Of a stretch of DNA of 49,748 nucleotides, positions 1 to 11,132 are shown in pieces (within the stretch, counting starts at the first letter, position 1; every line of letters starts with the position of its first letter). The notes below the pieces were generated by a model that worked only from the letters and a program-made list of their open reading frames with translations, was not told where the DNA came from and ran no database searches. Made by a program: the position numbers and the translations under genes. Source of the stretch: Beroe ovata (taxonomy: Eukaryota; Ctenophora; Nuda; Beroida; Beroidae); NCBI GenBank assembly GCA_946803715.1, contig CAMPET010000250.1, positions 48,743 to 98,490 on the forward strand, in the 5' to 3' direction.

Positions 1-48
1 GTGTGTGTGTGTGTGTCTGTGTGTCTGTGTCTGTGTCTGTGTGTCTGT
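1..48. repeat. (GT)n microsatellite at the window edge
   Basis: Imperfect GT/CTGT dinucleotide tract running off the left edge. It lies just upstream of a possible small exon. Confidence 0.9.
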
Positions 49-138
49 GAAGTTTGTGTGTGCGTGACCAGGGATTTGAACTTTAACTGGAACAATGGTG
101 TCCGGACACAATGGCGAACATAACCTGTTTGTGTGTAG

Positions 139-537
139 GAGAACGGTATTATCAATGAAGTTAACCTCATAAATGAACGAGTCCATGGAACAATTGTTGG
201 GTAAGGCATCACACCCAAGTAGTTACTATATAGTTATACAAAACGAAACGTGTCAGTGGGTTCAAAAGCATAACTTTAACACATTTCCAAAAAGTCAAAA
301 CATGCACTTGTAATCGTTTTGATTGTTCCCGTGCCGGCGAGTACGGTAACCTCATTGTATAACTATAAGTATAACTCCTCTTATATAACTCCTTTTATAA
401 CTCCTTTATAATTCCTCTTTATTCAAATAGCATGGTAAATATGGATGTATCTGTTGCTGCTCCGCCTTTCTCAAAACAAAGGATGCAAAAGAATGAAGGA
501 AAGAAGGATAGTCACGGTGTTGAAATCTCAAAAAGAG
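139..537 (+). CDS. Possible two-exon fragment of an unidentified gene
   Basis: Two short open segments are bounded by plausible splice signals and are phase-compatible. Exon a (139-200, 62 nt) follows a gtgtgtag acceptor and ends at gtaagg. Exon b (431-537) follows attcaaatag and ends at a weaker gtttgt donor. Joined in phase 2 they read through without a stop, starting ENGIINEVNLINERV and ending EISKRG. No domain is recognised. No upstream start or downstream partner exon was found, partly because the window begins here. It may be the tail of a gene to the left, or chance open sequence. Support is limited to splice consensus and reading-frame continuity. Confidence 0.28.
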
Positions 538-1773
538 GTTTGTCCCTCAATTAGCTTATAAGTCCTTAAAGTAGCGGGTGCGATTATATTTTGATTAGAA
601 ACAGCCCGCGGCAATTTTTATCTGAAACTATCGTTATAACACGCGTTATAATAGCAGTAGCAAATAATGACGATGCGGTATGCGTGGGGACTGTTATTTG
701 GATGTTAAAGTAAAACGCCGCACATCCCCAACTCATTCATACCCTTGGTGGTTGACTAAGGGTCACTCGCCACTGACCGGGGTCCATTACACGGATATAA
801 CTGGGAGCATACTAATGTGGGTGGGAAAGAATACTACCCTGTCTAAACGGCTGATTTAGATTATACGGTGTATATGATCGTATATGATCCACAGATCCTA
901 TTGTACGCATGAGGTGATCGTATCTTCTTATCATGTAGTGCCAGTGTAGTGCTAATCTAAGACGTCTTCGTATATTTCAACTAATAAACATTGTGGTTGA
1001 AATAATGTTGCTAGTGACTGAATTTGAATTATACTACTAACAATGGACATTGGCAAATGGGGAAAAAGATCACGAAACTGCGGCGTGTTATTTAACCAGG
1101 CTCACTAAGGGGGGGGGGGGGGGTGGGTGAAATTGGACCGTAGAAAAGAGGGACCAGATTGTGTTTTGTATACGGCTTCACTGATCAGTATGACATGGTT
1201 AGCCGGGTATATATTTTATTCTTAGTATTGACACGCCCAACAAAACGAGATGTGTAGACATCCGTACCAAAATATTCATTCTGCTACATTAAAAAGAAAC
1301 GGAATGAAGTTAGCAAAATGTCGCGATAACAGTTAATGACGTACCGATATTCTATTGAGTGCTGAAACGTATGTTAACAACAATGGTGTCGGCACACGGT
1401 GTTACGGTGATATTAATACGCGCACTCCTCAAAATTCCACGAATGTAACGTTTGACTTGATGTAAACGGTGTGACATGGTGTTGCACATGCTAGTCAGTC
1501 AGTGTGAAATCAGAGCGGATATGATCGTAATTTTGCCCAAAGCTTTCTCGCTGATTAAGTCAGAATATTTCCACAAGTCAGAATATTTCCATGTTTTCTC
1601 GGGGAATAATTTTGTGCAATAGCGGATGCCATAAGGAAATATTCGTAGCAGCGTGGAGTGTGAAAAGTTGCCTGTCGATGACAGGGTTTTTTGCGGGGCA
1701 TGGCCCATCACCAAAACAATCTTGCTACTGAATTATACTGATCGCTGTAGCATAAAGATTGGGCATGTACACA
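538..1773. other. Non-coding stretch, nothing recognised
   Basis: AT-rich sequence with no convincing coding segment. The only clear structure is a run of 15 G residues near 1109-1123. A 71-codon minus-strand open frame (1499-1714) contains a short internal repeat and matches no family I know. Confidence 0.6.
1109..1127 (+). repeat. Poly-G tract
   Basis: Fifteen consecutive G bases followed by TGGGTG. This is a mononucleotide repeat prone to length error and able in principle to form G-quadruplex. Confidence 0.85.
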
Positions 1774-2675
1774 ATGGAAATTGTAGAAAATGCTGGCACA
1801 AGATACCATAATCCATTGATCTACAGGACTAAAGAACGATCACATGACTATTGATCGTGTTACGCTTCGCAAATCGTTCCCCGTCATTTCTCTCTGTGTG
1901 CAAGGACTGTGTTGTGTGTGATTAGGTGTCCGAGAATAGTGTGACTGTGTCGTGTGTGATCAGGCGTGGCTATTTCATGTAATCATTGAGTGTGGTCAGC
2001 AGTGTGAAATTATCCCCTGATTTCAACCATATTGTGAAGTAGCTGCAAGAGGATGAGTGGTTCAGTGTCTAACTATGTTCAGCTTAACATGTGCGTTTGT
2101 TTGTTTGTTTGTGTGTTTGCTTGTTTGCATGCACCCACATACGGGGAACTACTCAGCTACATTTATAATTTGATTACATTAAAATCACGCCCCTCGATCA
2201 GCATCATTTGAATCGAGATCGTTGTATTTGATTGAAACAAGCACCTAAATATGACTTCTCCGACCAATTTATCGATAGTATTGGTCAAGGAATGCTTGTG
2301 GTATATAAGGTCTAGACTCTAGAATTGAAGATAGGTGGTCAGTATAGGTACAATTTGATAATTTACGACTTCGGAGCTTTAAGAATGTGGATCATAGTCG
2401 TAATTTGCTGGTAAATAGTAGGTATTTATTGATGGGAAAGTGCAGTTTTAAGATATCGTCAAGTTTCATGCAACTTCTGAACACGGTTGGTCGTTATAGA
2501 GGAAAAAGGAAGGAAATGGAATCTGCAATTACATTTATCTACTGTTATGTAGACTCTTCGACGAGGATATGATGATGATTCTGAATTAGAGTTGTACCCC
2601 GTAATCCCCCACGCCATTCTGGTCAATTTCAGGTTATCATTTGACCTTGGTACGTCTCGGTTAATAAGAGGGTTG
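1774..2675. repeat. Copy 1 of a ~0.9 kb direct duplication
   Basis: This segment runs from an atggaaattgtagaaaatg start to a gttaataagagggttg end. It is matched along its full length by 2677-3558 with scattered substitutions and small indels. Both copies hold the same non-coding landmarks: a TTTG/GTTT-rich tract, a TATATAAGGTCTAGA block, and GACGAGGAT near the end. A single N separates the copies exactly at the boundary, so they may be two haplotypes of one locus joined head to tail rather than a genomic duplication. Confidence 0.85.
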
Positions 2676-2676
2676 N

Positions 2677-3558
2677 ATGGAAATTGTAGAAAATGCTGGC
2701 ACAAGATACGTTAATCCATTGATCTACCGGACTAAAGAAAGATCACATGACTATCGAATATCGATCGTGTCACGCTTCGAAAATCGTTCCGCGTTATCTC
2801 TCTCTCTGTGTGCAAGGACTGTGTTGTGTGTGATTAGGTGTCCGAGAATTGTGTGACTGTGTCGTGTGTGATGACTGATGAGGCGTGGCTATTTCATGTA
2901 ATCATGTAGTGTGGTCAGCACTGTGAAACTATCACCTGATGACAACCGTATTGTGAAGTAGCAGCAAGAGGATGGGTGGTTCAGTGTCTAACTATGTTCA
3001 GCTTAACATGTGCATTTGTTTGTTTGTGTGTTTGTTTGTTTGTTTGATTGTATGCGCCCTCATACGGGGAACTACTCAGCTACATTTATAATTTGATTAC
3101 ATTAAAATCACGCCCCCCCTCGATCAGCATCACTTGAATCGCGATCGTTGTATTTGATTGAAACAAGCACCTAAATATGACTTCTCTCACCAATCGATAG
3201 TATTGGAAATGCTTGTGATATATAAGGTCTAGAATTGAATATGGGTAGTCAGTAGACAATTTACGACTTGGGAGCTGTACGAATGAGGATCATAGTCGTA
3301 ATTTGCTGGTAAATAGTAGGCAGGTATTAATGGGAAAGTGCAGTTTTAAGATATCGGCAATTTTCATGCACACGGTCGGTCGTTATAGAGGAAAAAGGTA
3401 GGAAATCTGCAATTACAGTTATCTACTGTTATGTAGACTCTTCGACGAGGATGTGATGATGATTCTGAATAAGAGGTGTACCCCGTAATCCCCACGCTAT
3501 TCTGGTCAATCTCACGTTATCTTTTGACCTTGGTACGTCTCGGTTAATAAGAGGGTTG
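2677..3558. repeat. Copy 2 of the ~0.9 kb direct duplication
   Basis: Near-identical partner of 1774-2675, beginning immediately after the N at 2676. It differs by point changes and short indels (for example shorter GTTT tracts and a lost segment before the final block). The amount of difference looks allelic. No coding region is seen in it. Confidence 0.85.
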
Positions 3559-5417
3559 AATTATCAGTGAAGTGTCTTCATTAGTTTTTCACATGTCAGA
3601 TGATTAAACTTGCCCAATTTGTGATGTGAAATCTTTGAAGGAGTGGCACATGTACGGTGTTTTGTGACAACGAACTATGTTGGACGTTAGGACTTGACGG
3701 AGATTAACAGACTCAGATGCGAGCAAGAAATAAGAAAAAAAAACTTTGTCGAAGTTGAGCAGAATGAATATATATATTCCAATTCCATACATATTATATC
3801 ATCCACGCTATGAAGTATGCCATAAGCTTGCTGTAAAAAATGTTAATTACCGTAGCTTCCCGGTCTATCGTGCTACTTTTAGCTGTAATAATATGCAGTA
3901 TCTGGATGGAACGTCTGTTTCCCCTGTAGAACTAGAAAGAGGGAGAGGGAGAGGTGGGGGAATGTAATCGTGTCTTGCTATAGCTTCCCTCATGTGTCAA
4001 AACAAGGCTAGAAACTCTTCTTTTTGGTTGACAGGTTAGTACATGTCACTGACATATTTCATGTGGCTAAATTCGATGAGCAAGGCCACACCCATTTGTC
4101 GGGGTTTGTAATCGAGTATCTACTACCATGGGGAGCTTAAGTTAGCGCTCTAAAATCGTATTTTTTCGATCCATGTGGGGTTTAAGTGACCCGAAAAGGT
4201 ATAGCGCTATCAGCTACAGAGCACCAGCAACGGTCTTTGGTGCATCAAGATGATCAAATATCCGCGATTAACAAGGGAAATGAGATATTAATGTTAAATC
4301 CATCATAGGCCATGGCTGCACATGTTGATATATAATATTCGTATGGAATTGAACTTGATAAAATGGTTTTGGTCGAATGGTTTCAACAATCATTGATGAA
4401 ATTTCTCTCACTCTGATATCAGAGATACGCAAGGTGCTCCCCCGTACGCGGATCAAACAGCGAACTGAATCGCATCTTGAGAATTATAGGAAGTTAATTG
4501 CAGCCCCCCTGACCCCTTCTATATAACATTGGGACAGATCAAAGAGACACCTTGGCGAAATATCAATACACGTTTGTATCAAGGATAAATCCATTCCCTG
4601 GGGGAATGAATACACAACGCCAATTTAAACAATTTTCGTATGCCAGAAACGATAAACAGTGACCGTCTAAATGTAATTTAGCGAAAACTAGAGCTGATCA
4701 CTATGCGTGTTTCACAAATTGTCAACTGAATTTGAGACCAACAGTCAACACCACCTTTTCTTGCTATACTAGCAGGTGCTTTGTCATCAGCTATTTATAA
4801 CATATGATAACTGCGTTTTTTCAATGTGAGAAGATAGTGCGTTTATGTAATTAGAAACTAGAGATATCGGCTCAGCTAAGTGGAATAATGATTTGTAGAA
4901 TCCAGACTAAGGTGGAAATTGGTCCCCTAATTACCCTCTAATTAGGTTCACTAATGTACCAACAGGGAAGCTCGGTTAAATAGGTATACACACGAGTCTC
5001 GGTAAAGCGATAGCAAATGAGTGATAAGGAGATGAAAATGTTGACTAGAATAAGGAGATGTTAATATATCACCCCCGCGGTCACAGCGATTAGATAGTCT
5101 ATCGTGATTACACATACCAGCAAAAACTCGGTGCCAAAGCAAAACTGCGTTTTCTCTTTACGCGCCAGCACGGCGCATATATCTCACGTACAATAACATG
5201 ATGATCAATCAGGGAAGTAGGAAGCGAAATTCACGTTACCCGCTGAGTAATTACTGTAATTGATAGGTCAATCCTCACTCCTCCATGTTATTGTAGGCCA
5301 GCGCCCAGCATTGGAGTTTACACATCATGAGCTAGGTGTTAATTATTCCTAGTTGGGTATAATAGGGCGGATTGATTGATTCATGCTCAATAAATTTACA
5401 TTTGATAACAATTTCAG
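3559..5417. other. Non-coding stretch, nothing recognised
   Basis: No supported gene. A small purine-rich patch (GAGGGAGAGGGAGAGG) lies near 3940-3960. Open frames here are short and lack splice or family support. Confidence 0.6.
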
Positions 5418-5438
5418 ATTACGCACATCTGCTTGGTA

Positions 5439-5511
5439 ATGGATGCAAGTGAGATTGAAGATACCAATACCTCGAAAAGTTGGACAAAGCTATTGTGCTA
5501 TGACAAAAGAG
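5439..5511 (+). CDS. Possible first coding exon, unidentified
   Basis: After an atttcag acceptor (exon start 5418) an ATG at 5439 opens 24 codons, starting MDASEIEDTNTSKSW and ending with a good donor, AAAAGAG|gtaaga, at 5512. The combination of acceptor, start and donor looks exon-like. No downstream exon on the plus strand was found before the oppositely oriented transporter gene, so it could be a chance arrangement. No family is recognised. Confidence 0.22.
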
Positions 5512-6608
5512 GTAAGACCAGTTGTTGTTGGAAAAGTGATAGTATTTCGAAACGAGAGTATATTATAAGCAACTGATATCGTATACCAATGGAATATGAC
5601 GTGCCATTTAGAGAGACTCGAGTCATTGGTTCGAGACCAATATTTACCCAGTGAAATGAGAGGGAGGAAGTATGAAGCCGGCCTACTACAGTTTCATGCT
5701 ACCGTATAATTGAGATAATAACTACCTATGCACTTTGTAAAAGGGAGTGAACAAAAAAAGTAAACTATGGAATAGTAATTGAATAGTTGAGGTCCTTTGT
5801 AATTTATATCATAGCAAGAATATGAACCAGTGAGAGAAACACTAATTTGAGAACTGGAAAACAAAGGGCACTGAGAACAAGAACACGAATCTCACGGCCT
5901 GATGTTCAATGTTCATACGTCGAATGATGGAACAGTGTCTTGTCGCAATAGCGATGAAAATTTTGAGTTCAGATGAGCAACGACATAAACTATCATCATA
6001 GTCGTTTCTGTGCTGATTTGAATTGAACGTGAGTGAATATTCGATGTAAAGATGAAATATGTGCCCAAAGAACTTGCATAAGCACCCAAACTGTAGATTG
6101 TTAATTTACTCAATTCTATTGAATTAGTAGACAGCAAATTGACACATTTTGGTCCAGCTAGACTTTGTCTAAAGTTTACGGTAGAGAAGCCATTGAAAGT
6201 ATAATATAGTTCGCACTTATGTGAAGCTGTTTTTGCAAGCTTATGATTGTTATACTGGGTGTTCAATTCATGAATAGTATAACAAACAATGCGCATCAAT
6301 TACTTTCTATTCTGAATTTCTCGAAGTAATTTTACCTGTACTCCTTGTGTAGCTCCTTATGTGTCTTATTTCATCCTACTTAAGTGGATCGGATGCAAGA
6401 TCTGATGACTTCAGGGATACAAAGCAAAACTAGGGCTACCATAAGATAAAATTTGGTTCATGATTTTTCGAGAATAAGTACTTAATTGACACGAGGCTTT
6501 TTTTCGAAACCTCGCTTCAGTTGAAAAACTAACTGGAATAGGTATAAATTATAAACTGATCCATGTATTGTATTGGCATATCAAATATATAATAGATTTG
6601 AAATGTTA
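5512..6608. other. Intergenic, downstream of the SLC4A11-like gene
   Basis: No supported feature. A 128-codon minus-strand frame (5913-6299) has no recognisable domain and no splice context. The transporter's 3' UTR must start at 6608 and run leftwards, but no canonical AATAAA was found close by. Confidence 0.5.
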
Positions 6609-9256
6609 TCAGTGAGCACCATCGAGAGCATCGAGATGGTCTTCTAGGATAACTTTTGGTATCAGGAATTTTCTCACTGGAATCAGGGATATGATGATGA
6701 AGGGGAAAAACATCTTCAAATAAGCCACTCCTGAAAATGATAGTCCACAAAGGAATCCCAGTTGTAGGAGCTGCAGAGCGGTGAAAGTATGAACTGCTTT
6801 CTGGGGCACTTTCCTGATGTAATGAATCGGCGGGTAAAGAGTCTGTTCTGTGAACATGAGCAGCACTCGCTCCCACAGTTGGAAATCTGCCAGAGAGGAA
6901 GCCGCCAGAAAGAGTAGGACACCGTATAGAGCCGGGATTGGGATATACTCCAAGGGAACGGGGATCAGTAGCATGGATAAGAAAACGAGGACGTTAGCTA
7001 CCAAGGTTGTTATCCGCGTTTCCCGAACCCTGATTACAATCTCGCGAACATAACCAAACTCCACCTTCTCTTCGATATCTGCTAGACCACGAACATGCAT
7101 TGGTGATGTGGGGAGGCATGCATGCATCCAGGGTAGTCCAAATATACTGAGTATGATGTTGATTATCGCTGTGACCAGCAAATCAAGATGATATGCTGAA
7201 CCCTTCTTCAGTTTGTTCATCGGGTTATTCACCATGCTGGCTGCTACATTAGCCTCCACGAAGAACAACATTGATACGACAAAACCCAGAAACATGGCCG
7301 CCAGAAATGACCCAGCCCCAATGGCGTTACACGGCTCTGTGTTTTCTGATACAGCCCTCTTTACGTTGCTTTCAGATGCTGAGCACCCAGCGAACTTCAT
7401 TGGTCGATACTCAAAGGGCACATAATGAGGATCCATCTCGTAAATGTCGTCCGTGAAAGACCCGAGTTTAATGTCCTTCATGACATAAGATCCGATGAAG
7501 GACATTACTAAAACTGAAAAAGGGAGTGCATATTCGGCAACCATCTTCCTCTTAGCAGTACTGAGATAGGGACTCCACTTGAAGTTATAGATCCGAACAG
7601 CAATGAAAAGAACAGCAAACATAACGATAAACACCCCTAACGCAATGCTTTTATCACAGTTTTCATCTGCGCACCAATACTTATCAAATTCCTTTGATAG
7701 ATACTTCACACTGTCCACAACAAATGCGATGGATGTGAAAAGTCCAACGATTTCCTCAGTTGAGCGTGAGCAATAAGCCATCAACTTGCTCACCCCAGTA
7801 AAGGAGTAGAAGAGAAGAAAGACGCCATTCCAGAGACCCACCAGAGTGTAAAACGTAAGAAAGTCAACGTTCAACATCGTTACCCCAAAGGTGTAGACAA
7901 TTTTGATGAAAAGAACGATTGGAATTGTTGTTTGGACAACAGATAAGGGTTGACCTGCAAACAGGGCAAAAATTATTCCTCCAAGTGCTTGGGCTAGAAT
8001 TCCTTTCCTGGTTTCTATGTCCTTATGAGTGTTGTATGAGTTTAGAACTCCGAATGCCATGACTGGAAGCAGCAGTGTGAAGTAAAGGAATATTATTGAG
8101 GTTATGTACTTCTTCACCGACTTAGAATCATCCAGGCCATCCGTGAAATCTGAGAGATAAAACTTCCCCCGTTTCTTTATATCTCGAAGAAGCAACTTTC
8201 CTGGTGGCATGAGATCACTTATTAACTTTTGAAAACCCCTCTTCTTGTCTTTCTGTGTTTGTTCTTGATGTTGTAACTCCTTCTCTTTGAGATAATCTTC
8301 TGTGTGCTTTTCTCTTACTCTTGAACAAATCTGTTTCACCATGGAAGCAAATTCAGCTGGTGTTTTCGTATCCTCAAGCTGTCTTCGCACATCAAGATCG
8401 GACAGCAGAGTGCTGTATGTTCTACCCACCTCAATGGCAGATTTCGTCTGTTTACTCCTTACTGGTGAGAGAACTAAGCATATCATCCTGACTTCCTCCA
8501 TATTAAGACCTAGGTTAACTTGAGTTGACAGGACTGTGAATGATGTATGAGTCTCTGAAATGCCTGGAATCCTGCCAAGAACCACTACGAAGCTTCTGTC
8601 GGTCACAACATCAAAGGTACTGTTGAATATGAGACCTTGAACAACTTCTGGGATCGTGTAATCACCTGCTGTGCTCATCAAGCAGTTATAAGCCACTTCC
8701 ACATCCAGATTCAAGCTTGGTCGCAAAACCTTGATGTCCTCCAGCATTTCTCTGGCAATATCCTTCCAAATGGTTCCTTTCACCTTGAAGAGAACGATAG
8801 GATTTTCGAGGAATTTGCTGATGTCTTTCTCAGCCCTTGCTTCTCCGTGGTAGTTTTTTAGAGGCACTGACCTCCTTTTCGTCCAGTAAAATGAATGGCA
8901 GGACTCCACCAAGGGAAGCTCGGGGGAATCAGAGAATGCCATGTTCAGATTGTTCCTCTTTATTGCTTTCTTCCTCCACTTGTGTGCGTATCCCCGCACT
9001 GCTACAACTTTCTCAAACTTGGTGAATCTTGGAATTGCTGTTCTGCTGTCATCCAAGTCGTCATCATCCATATCCATGTCATCATCGATAATTTCATCGA
9101 AGGGAGTATTGTCATCATCATGACCGTTTTCAAGAGTCCCATTGTCGGTTGTGAGATGACCCCCATTGCAGGATACCTCTACCCCTTGGCGTGTAACATC
9201 CGTGTCAGATGTGTATTCCAACTCTTCAATCATCATCCCAATTTCATCCACATCAC
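6609..9256 (-). CDS. SLC4 family transporter, SLC4A11-like (large terminal exon)
   Basis: About 880 residues lie in one exon. A cytoplasmic N-terminal region with an acidic run (about residues 45-68) and a Band-3-type cytoplasmic fold is followed from roughly residue 380 by the multi-span SLC4 membrane domain. The C-terminal part is diagnostic: GLPWMHACLPTSPMHVRGLA, EQTLYPPIHYIRKVP and the ending LDALDGAH follow the SLC4A11 branch rather than anion exchangers or Na-bicarbonate cotransporters. SLC4A11 and its plant/fungal Bor1 relatives act at the plasma membrane in borate, proton/hydroxide, ammonia or water transport; the substrate here cannot be read from sequence. The frame runs 5' into a clear acceptor (atttcag, AG at 9257-9258) with phase-1 entry and no initiating ATG at its edge. 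At least one upstream exon carries the start, unless an internal Met (GMM, a few codons in) is used. The stop is TGA at 6609-6611. The membrane domain is not interrupted by introns. Confidence 0.93.
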
Positions 9257-9259
9257 CTG

Positions 9260-11132
9260 AAATGATATTTAAAGTTGGGAATCTTTACGGATAAATATGT
9301 ATATTTTTGGTCTAGAAGTAAGATCATAAAGAAAAATCAAGTTAAAATTCATCACAAAAACACGGATTCAACGAGGAGTACGTGCTTCCTTGCTATGAAT
9401 ACATGAATGTGTTGAGGCTTACAGAGCTTACAATTTGCATTATACTAAGGAAAAATCTTTCAGATCCGTATGATTGTATTGGAAATATTATAGAAGTTTT
9501 TGGAACTGCATCTATCTAACCACACACTATTTCACACCACGCCTGTGAGACGTCCGAAAATTTTCCCATAGGCTGTTGCAGTGATGGGCCATGACTAATC
9601 AGAACTAATCACAGATTGGTGACTCACAACGGAAAGAAAGCGGGGCTTCTTTACTTTTCCGAACTGAACTGATCGGAAATACTGGACTGGTACCCTGGAT
9701 ATTGCTCTAAATGCTTACTTGTTGTACATATTTTAATGGCATTTTAGTATCGACGCTATATAACCTCTCGAATCGAAAATCCCTCCAACAACACGAGAGC
9801 AGCAAAACTGGGAAGAGTCTGGAGAAATTCTTAAAGTAATAAAGCACATTCAGACATTCAAATCCGAGTCGAATTCATTTACGTAAGCTGCTCCATCAGT
9901 ACCAACAAAATATTCCATAGCATGCACATTGCGTCTGCTTATAACTTAGTTTATCCTGTACTTTTAATTTTCTGATGCAGTATGTAAATTGCAGATAATA
10001 ACTGTTAATATCATGGATTGCAGATGATTTTAGACAAAAAACATGTGAAAGTTTCTGATGTATCATGCCGACGGTCAGATAAGTATATGCCGATGAATAG
10101 TAATGGTCAATTTGCATATTGCTAGCAACAACAAGAAATATTCATACTTGCTGTAAACGATGCTAGTGAGATATAATTCCTAAATCAATTAGTGCACGTC
10201 TTGGAAACATCTGAATGTTACTATCTGGCTATCTTAGGAAGACTACAAGCGAGCTTCAGTTTTAATCAAAATATGCCAGGCGAGCAATTACATATCTTCA
10301 TGCTATAATTGTGTGTGAAGCTTTTGTTACTGGTGGTGATTTAAATTAATCCAAATTAATTTTAGTTAATGCTACATGAAGATTGAAGATGTCTACATGT
10401 GGTTACGTATAACAAATTGAAATGTGAATACCAATGACTGTGAATGCTCATTGCTGACTGCAGTTGTGACTCATGACTGTCACGTGGTATAGGAAATCAC
10501 GTGCACGATGTCAAAGTCACCAGATTATTTCATAATGGCAACATAGCAGTTCCTAGAATATGGAAAAGCATTTTTATTAACTACTACAGTACATGGAACA
10601 TAATCTCACTAAGAACTATAATAAGAACTATCATAAAGCTGTGACACCCGTCATCTGATACCTGAGAATAGAAATTTGGGCCAGGAGTTAGATTCCTTTA
10701 GTGTTAGATGTCACTTACAGGCCTCTTGCCATCTTCTGATCATTGGTCAAAGATCGTAATTATGAGGATCAGGAGTATACGAGGCCACGTAGCGGTTCTT
10801 GGATGTGTATCAAAGGCGACCGATCTCAACTGTTTGTGATCGAGTTCCAACTCAAATTCAACTTTCACCGTTTCATTAGGCAGTAGAAACTGGTAGTTTC
10901 GGTGTCTACAATCTCTAATTGGAGAAATAGTCGCAAATAAGTCGAAACACTAATTGAAATTGCTATAATCCAACCATTCAATGGAAACCACGCTACAGTT
11001 AACACTTGTCAAATCCTAACTCTAGTTACAAAACGCTGAGCGGTCTGTAACCATAGTAACAACCTGCTCTGTAGCCAGAGTCACTATGACAAAACTTTTC
11101 GTTAATATGGTAACAACGCTGCGATTTCCACT
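9260..11132. other. Intergenic / probable 5' intron region of the transporter
   Basis: The region is AT-rich. It should hold the upstream exon(s) and promoter of the SLC4A11-like gene, but no start-plus-donor pair of the required phase (one leftover base) was found with confidence. A TTTATT at 10573-10578 could be a minus-strand AATAAA for the protease gene at 11133, though it is about 550 bp past that stop. Confidence 0.4.

Noticed and set aside
5620-5650. GGTTCGAGACC-like tRNA T-arm
   Set aside because: No matching acceptor stem, D-arm or anticodon loop could be placed upstream.
5913-6299. 128-aa minus-strand frame
   Set aside because: AT-rich composition, no recognisable domain, no splice or promoter context.
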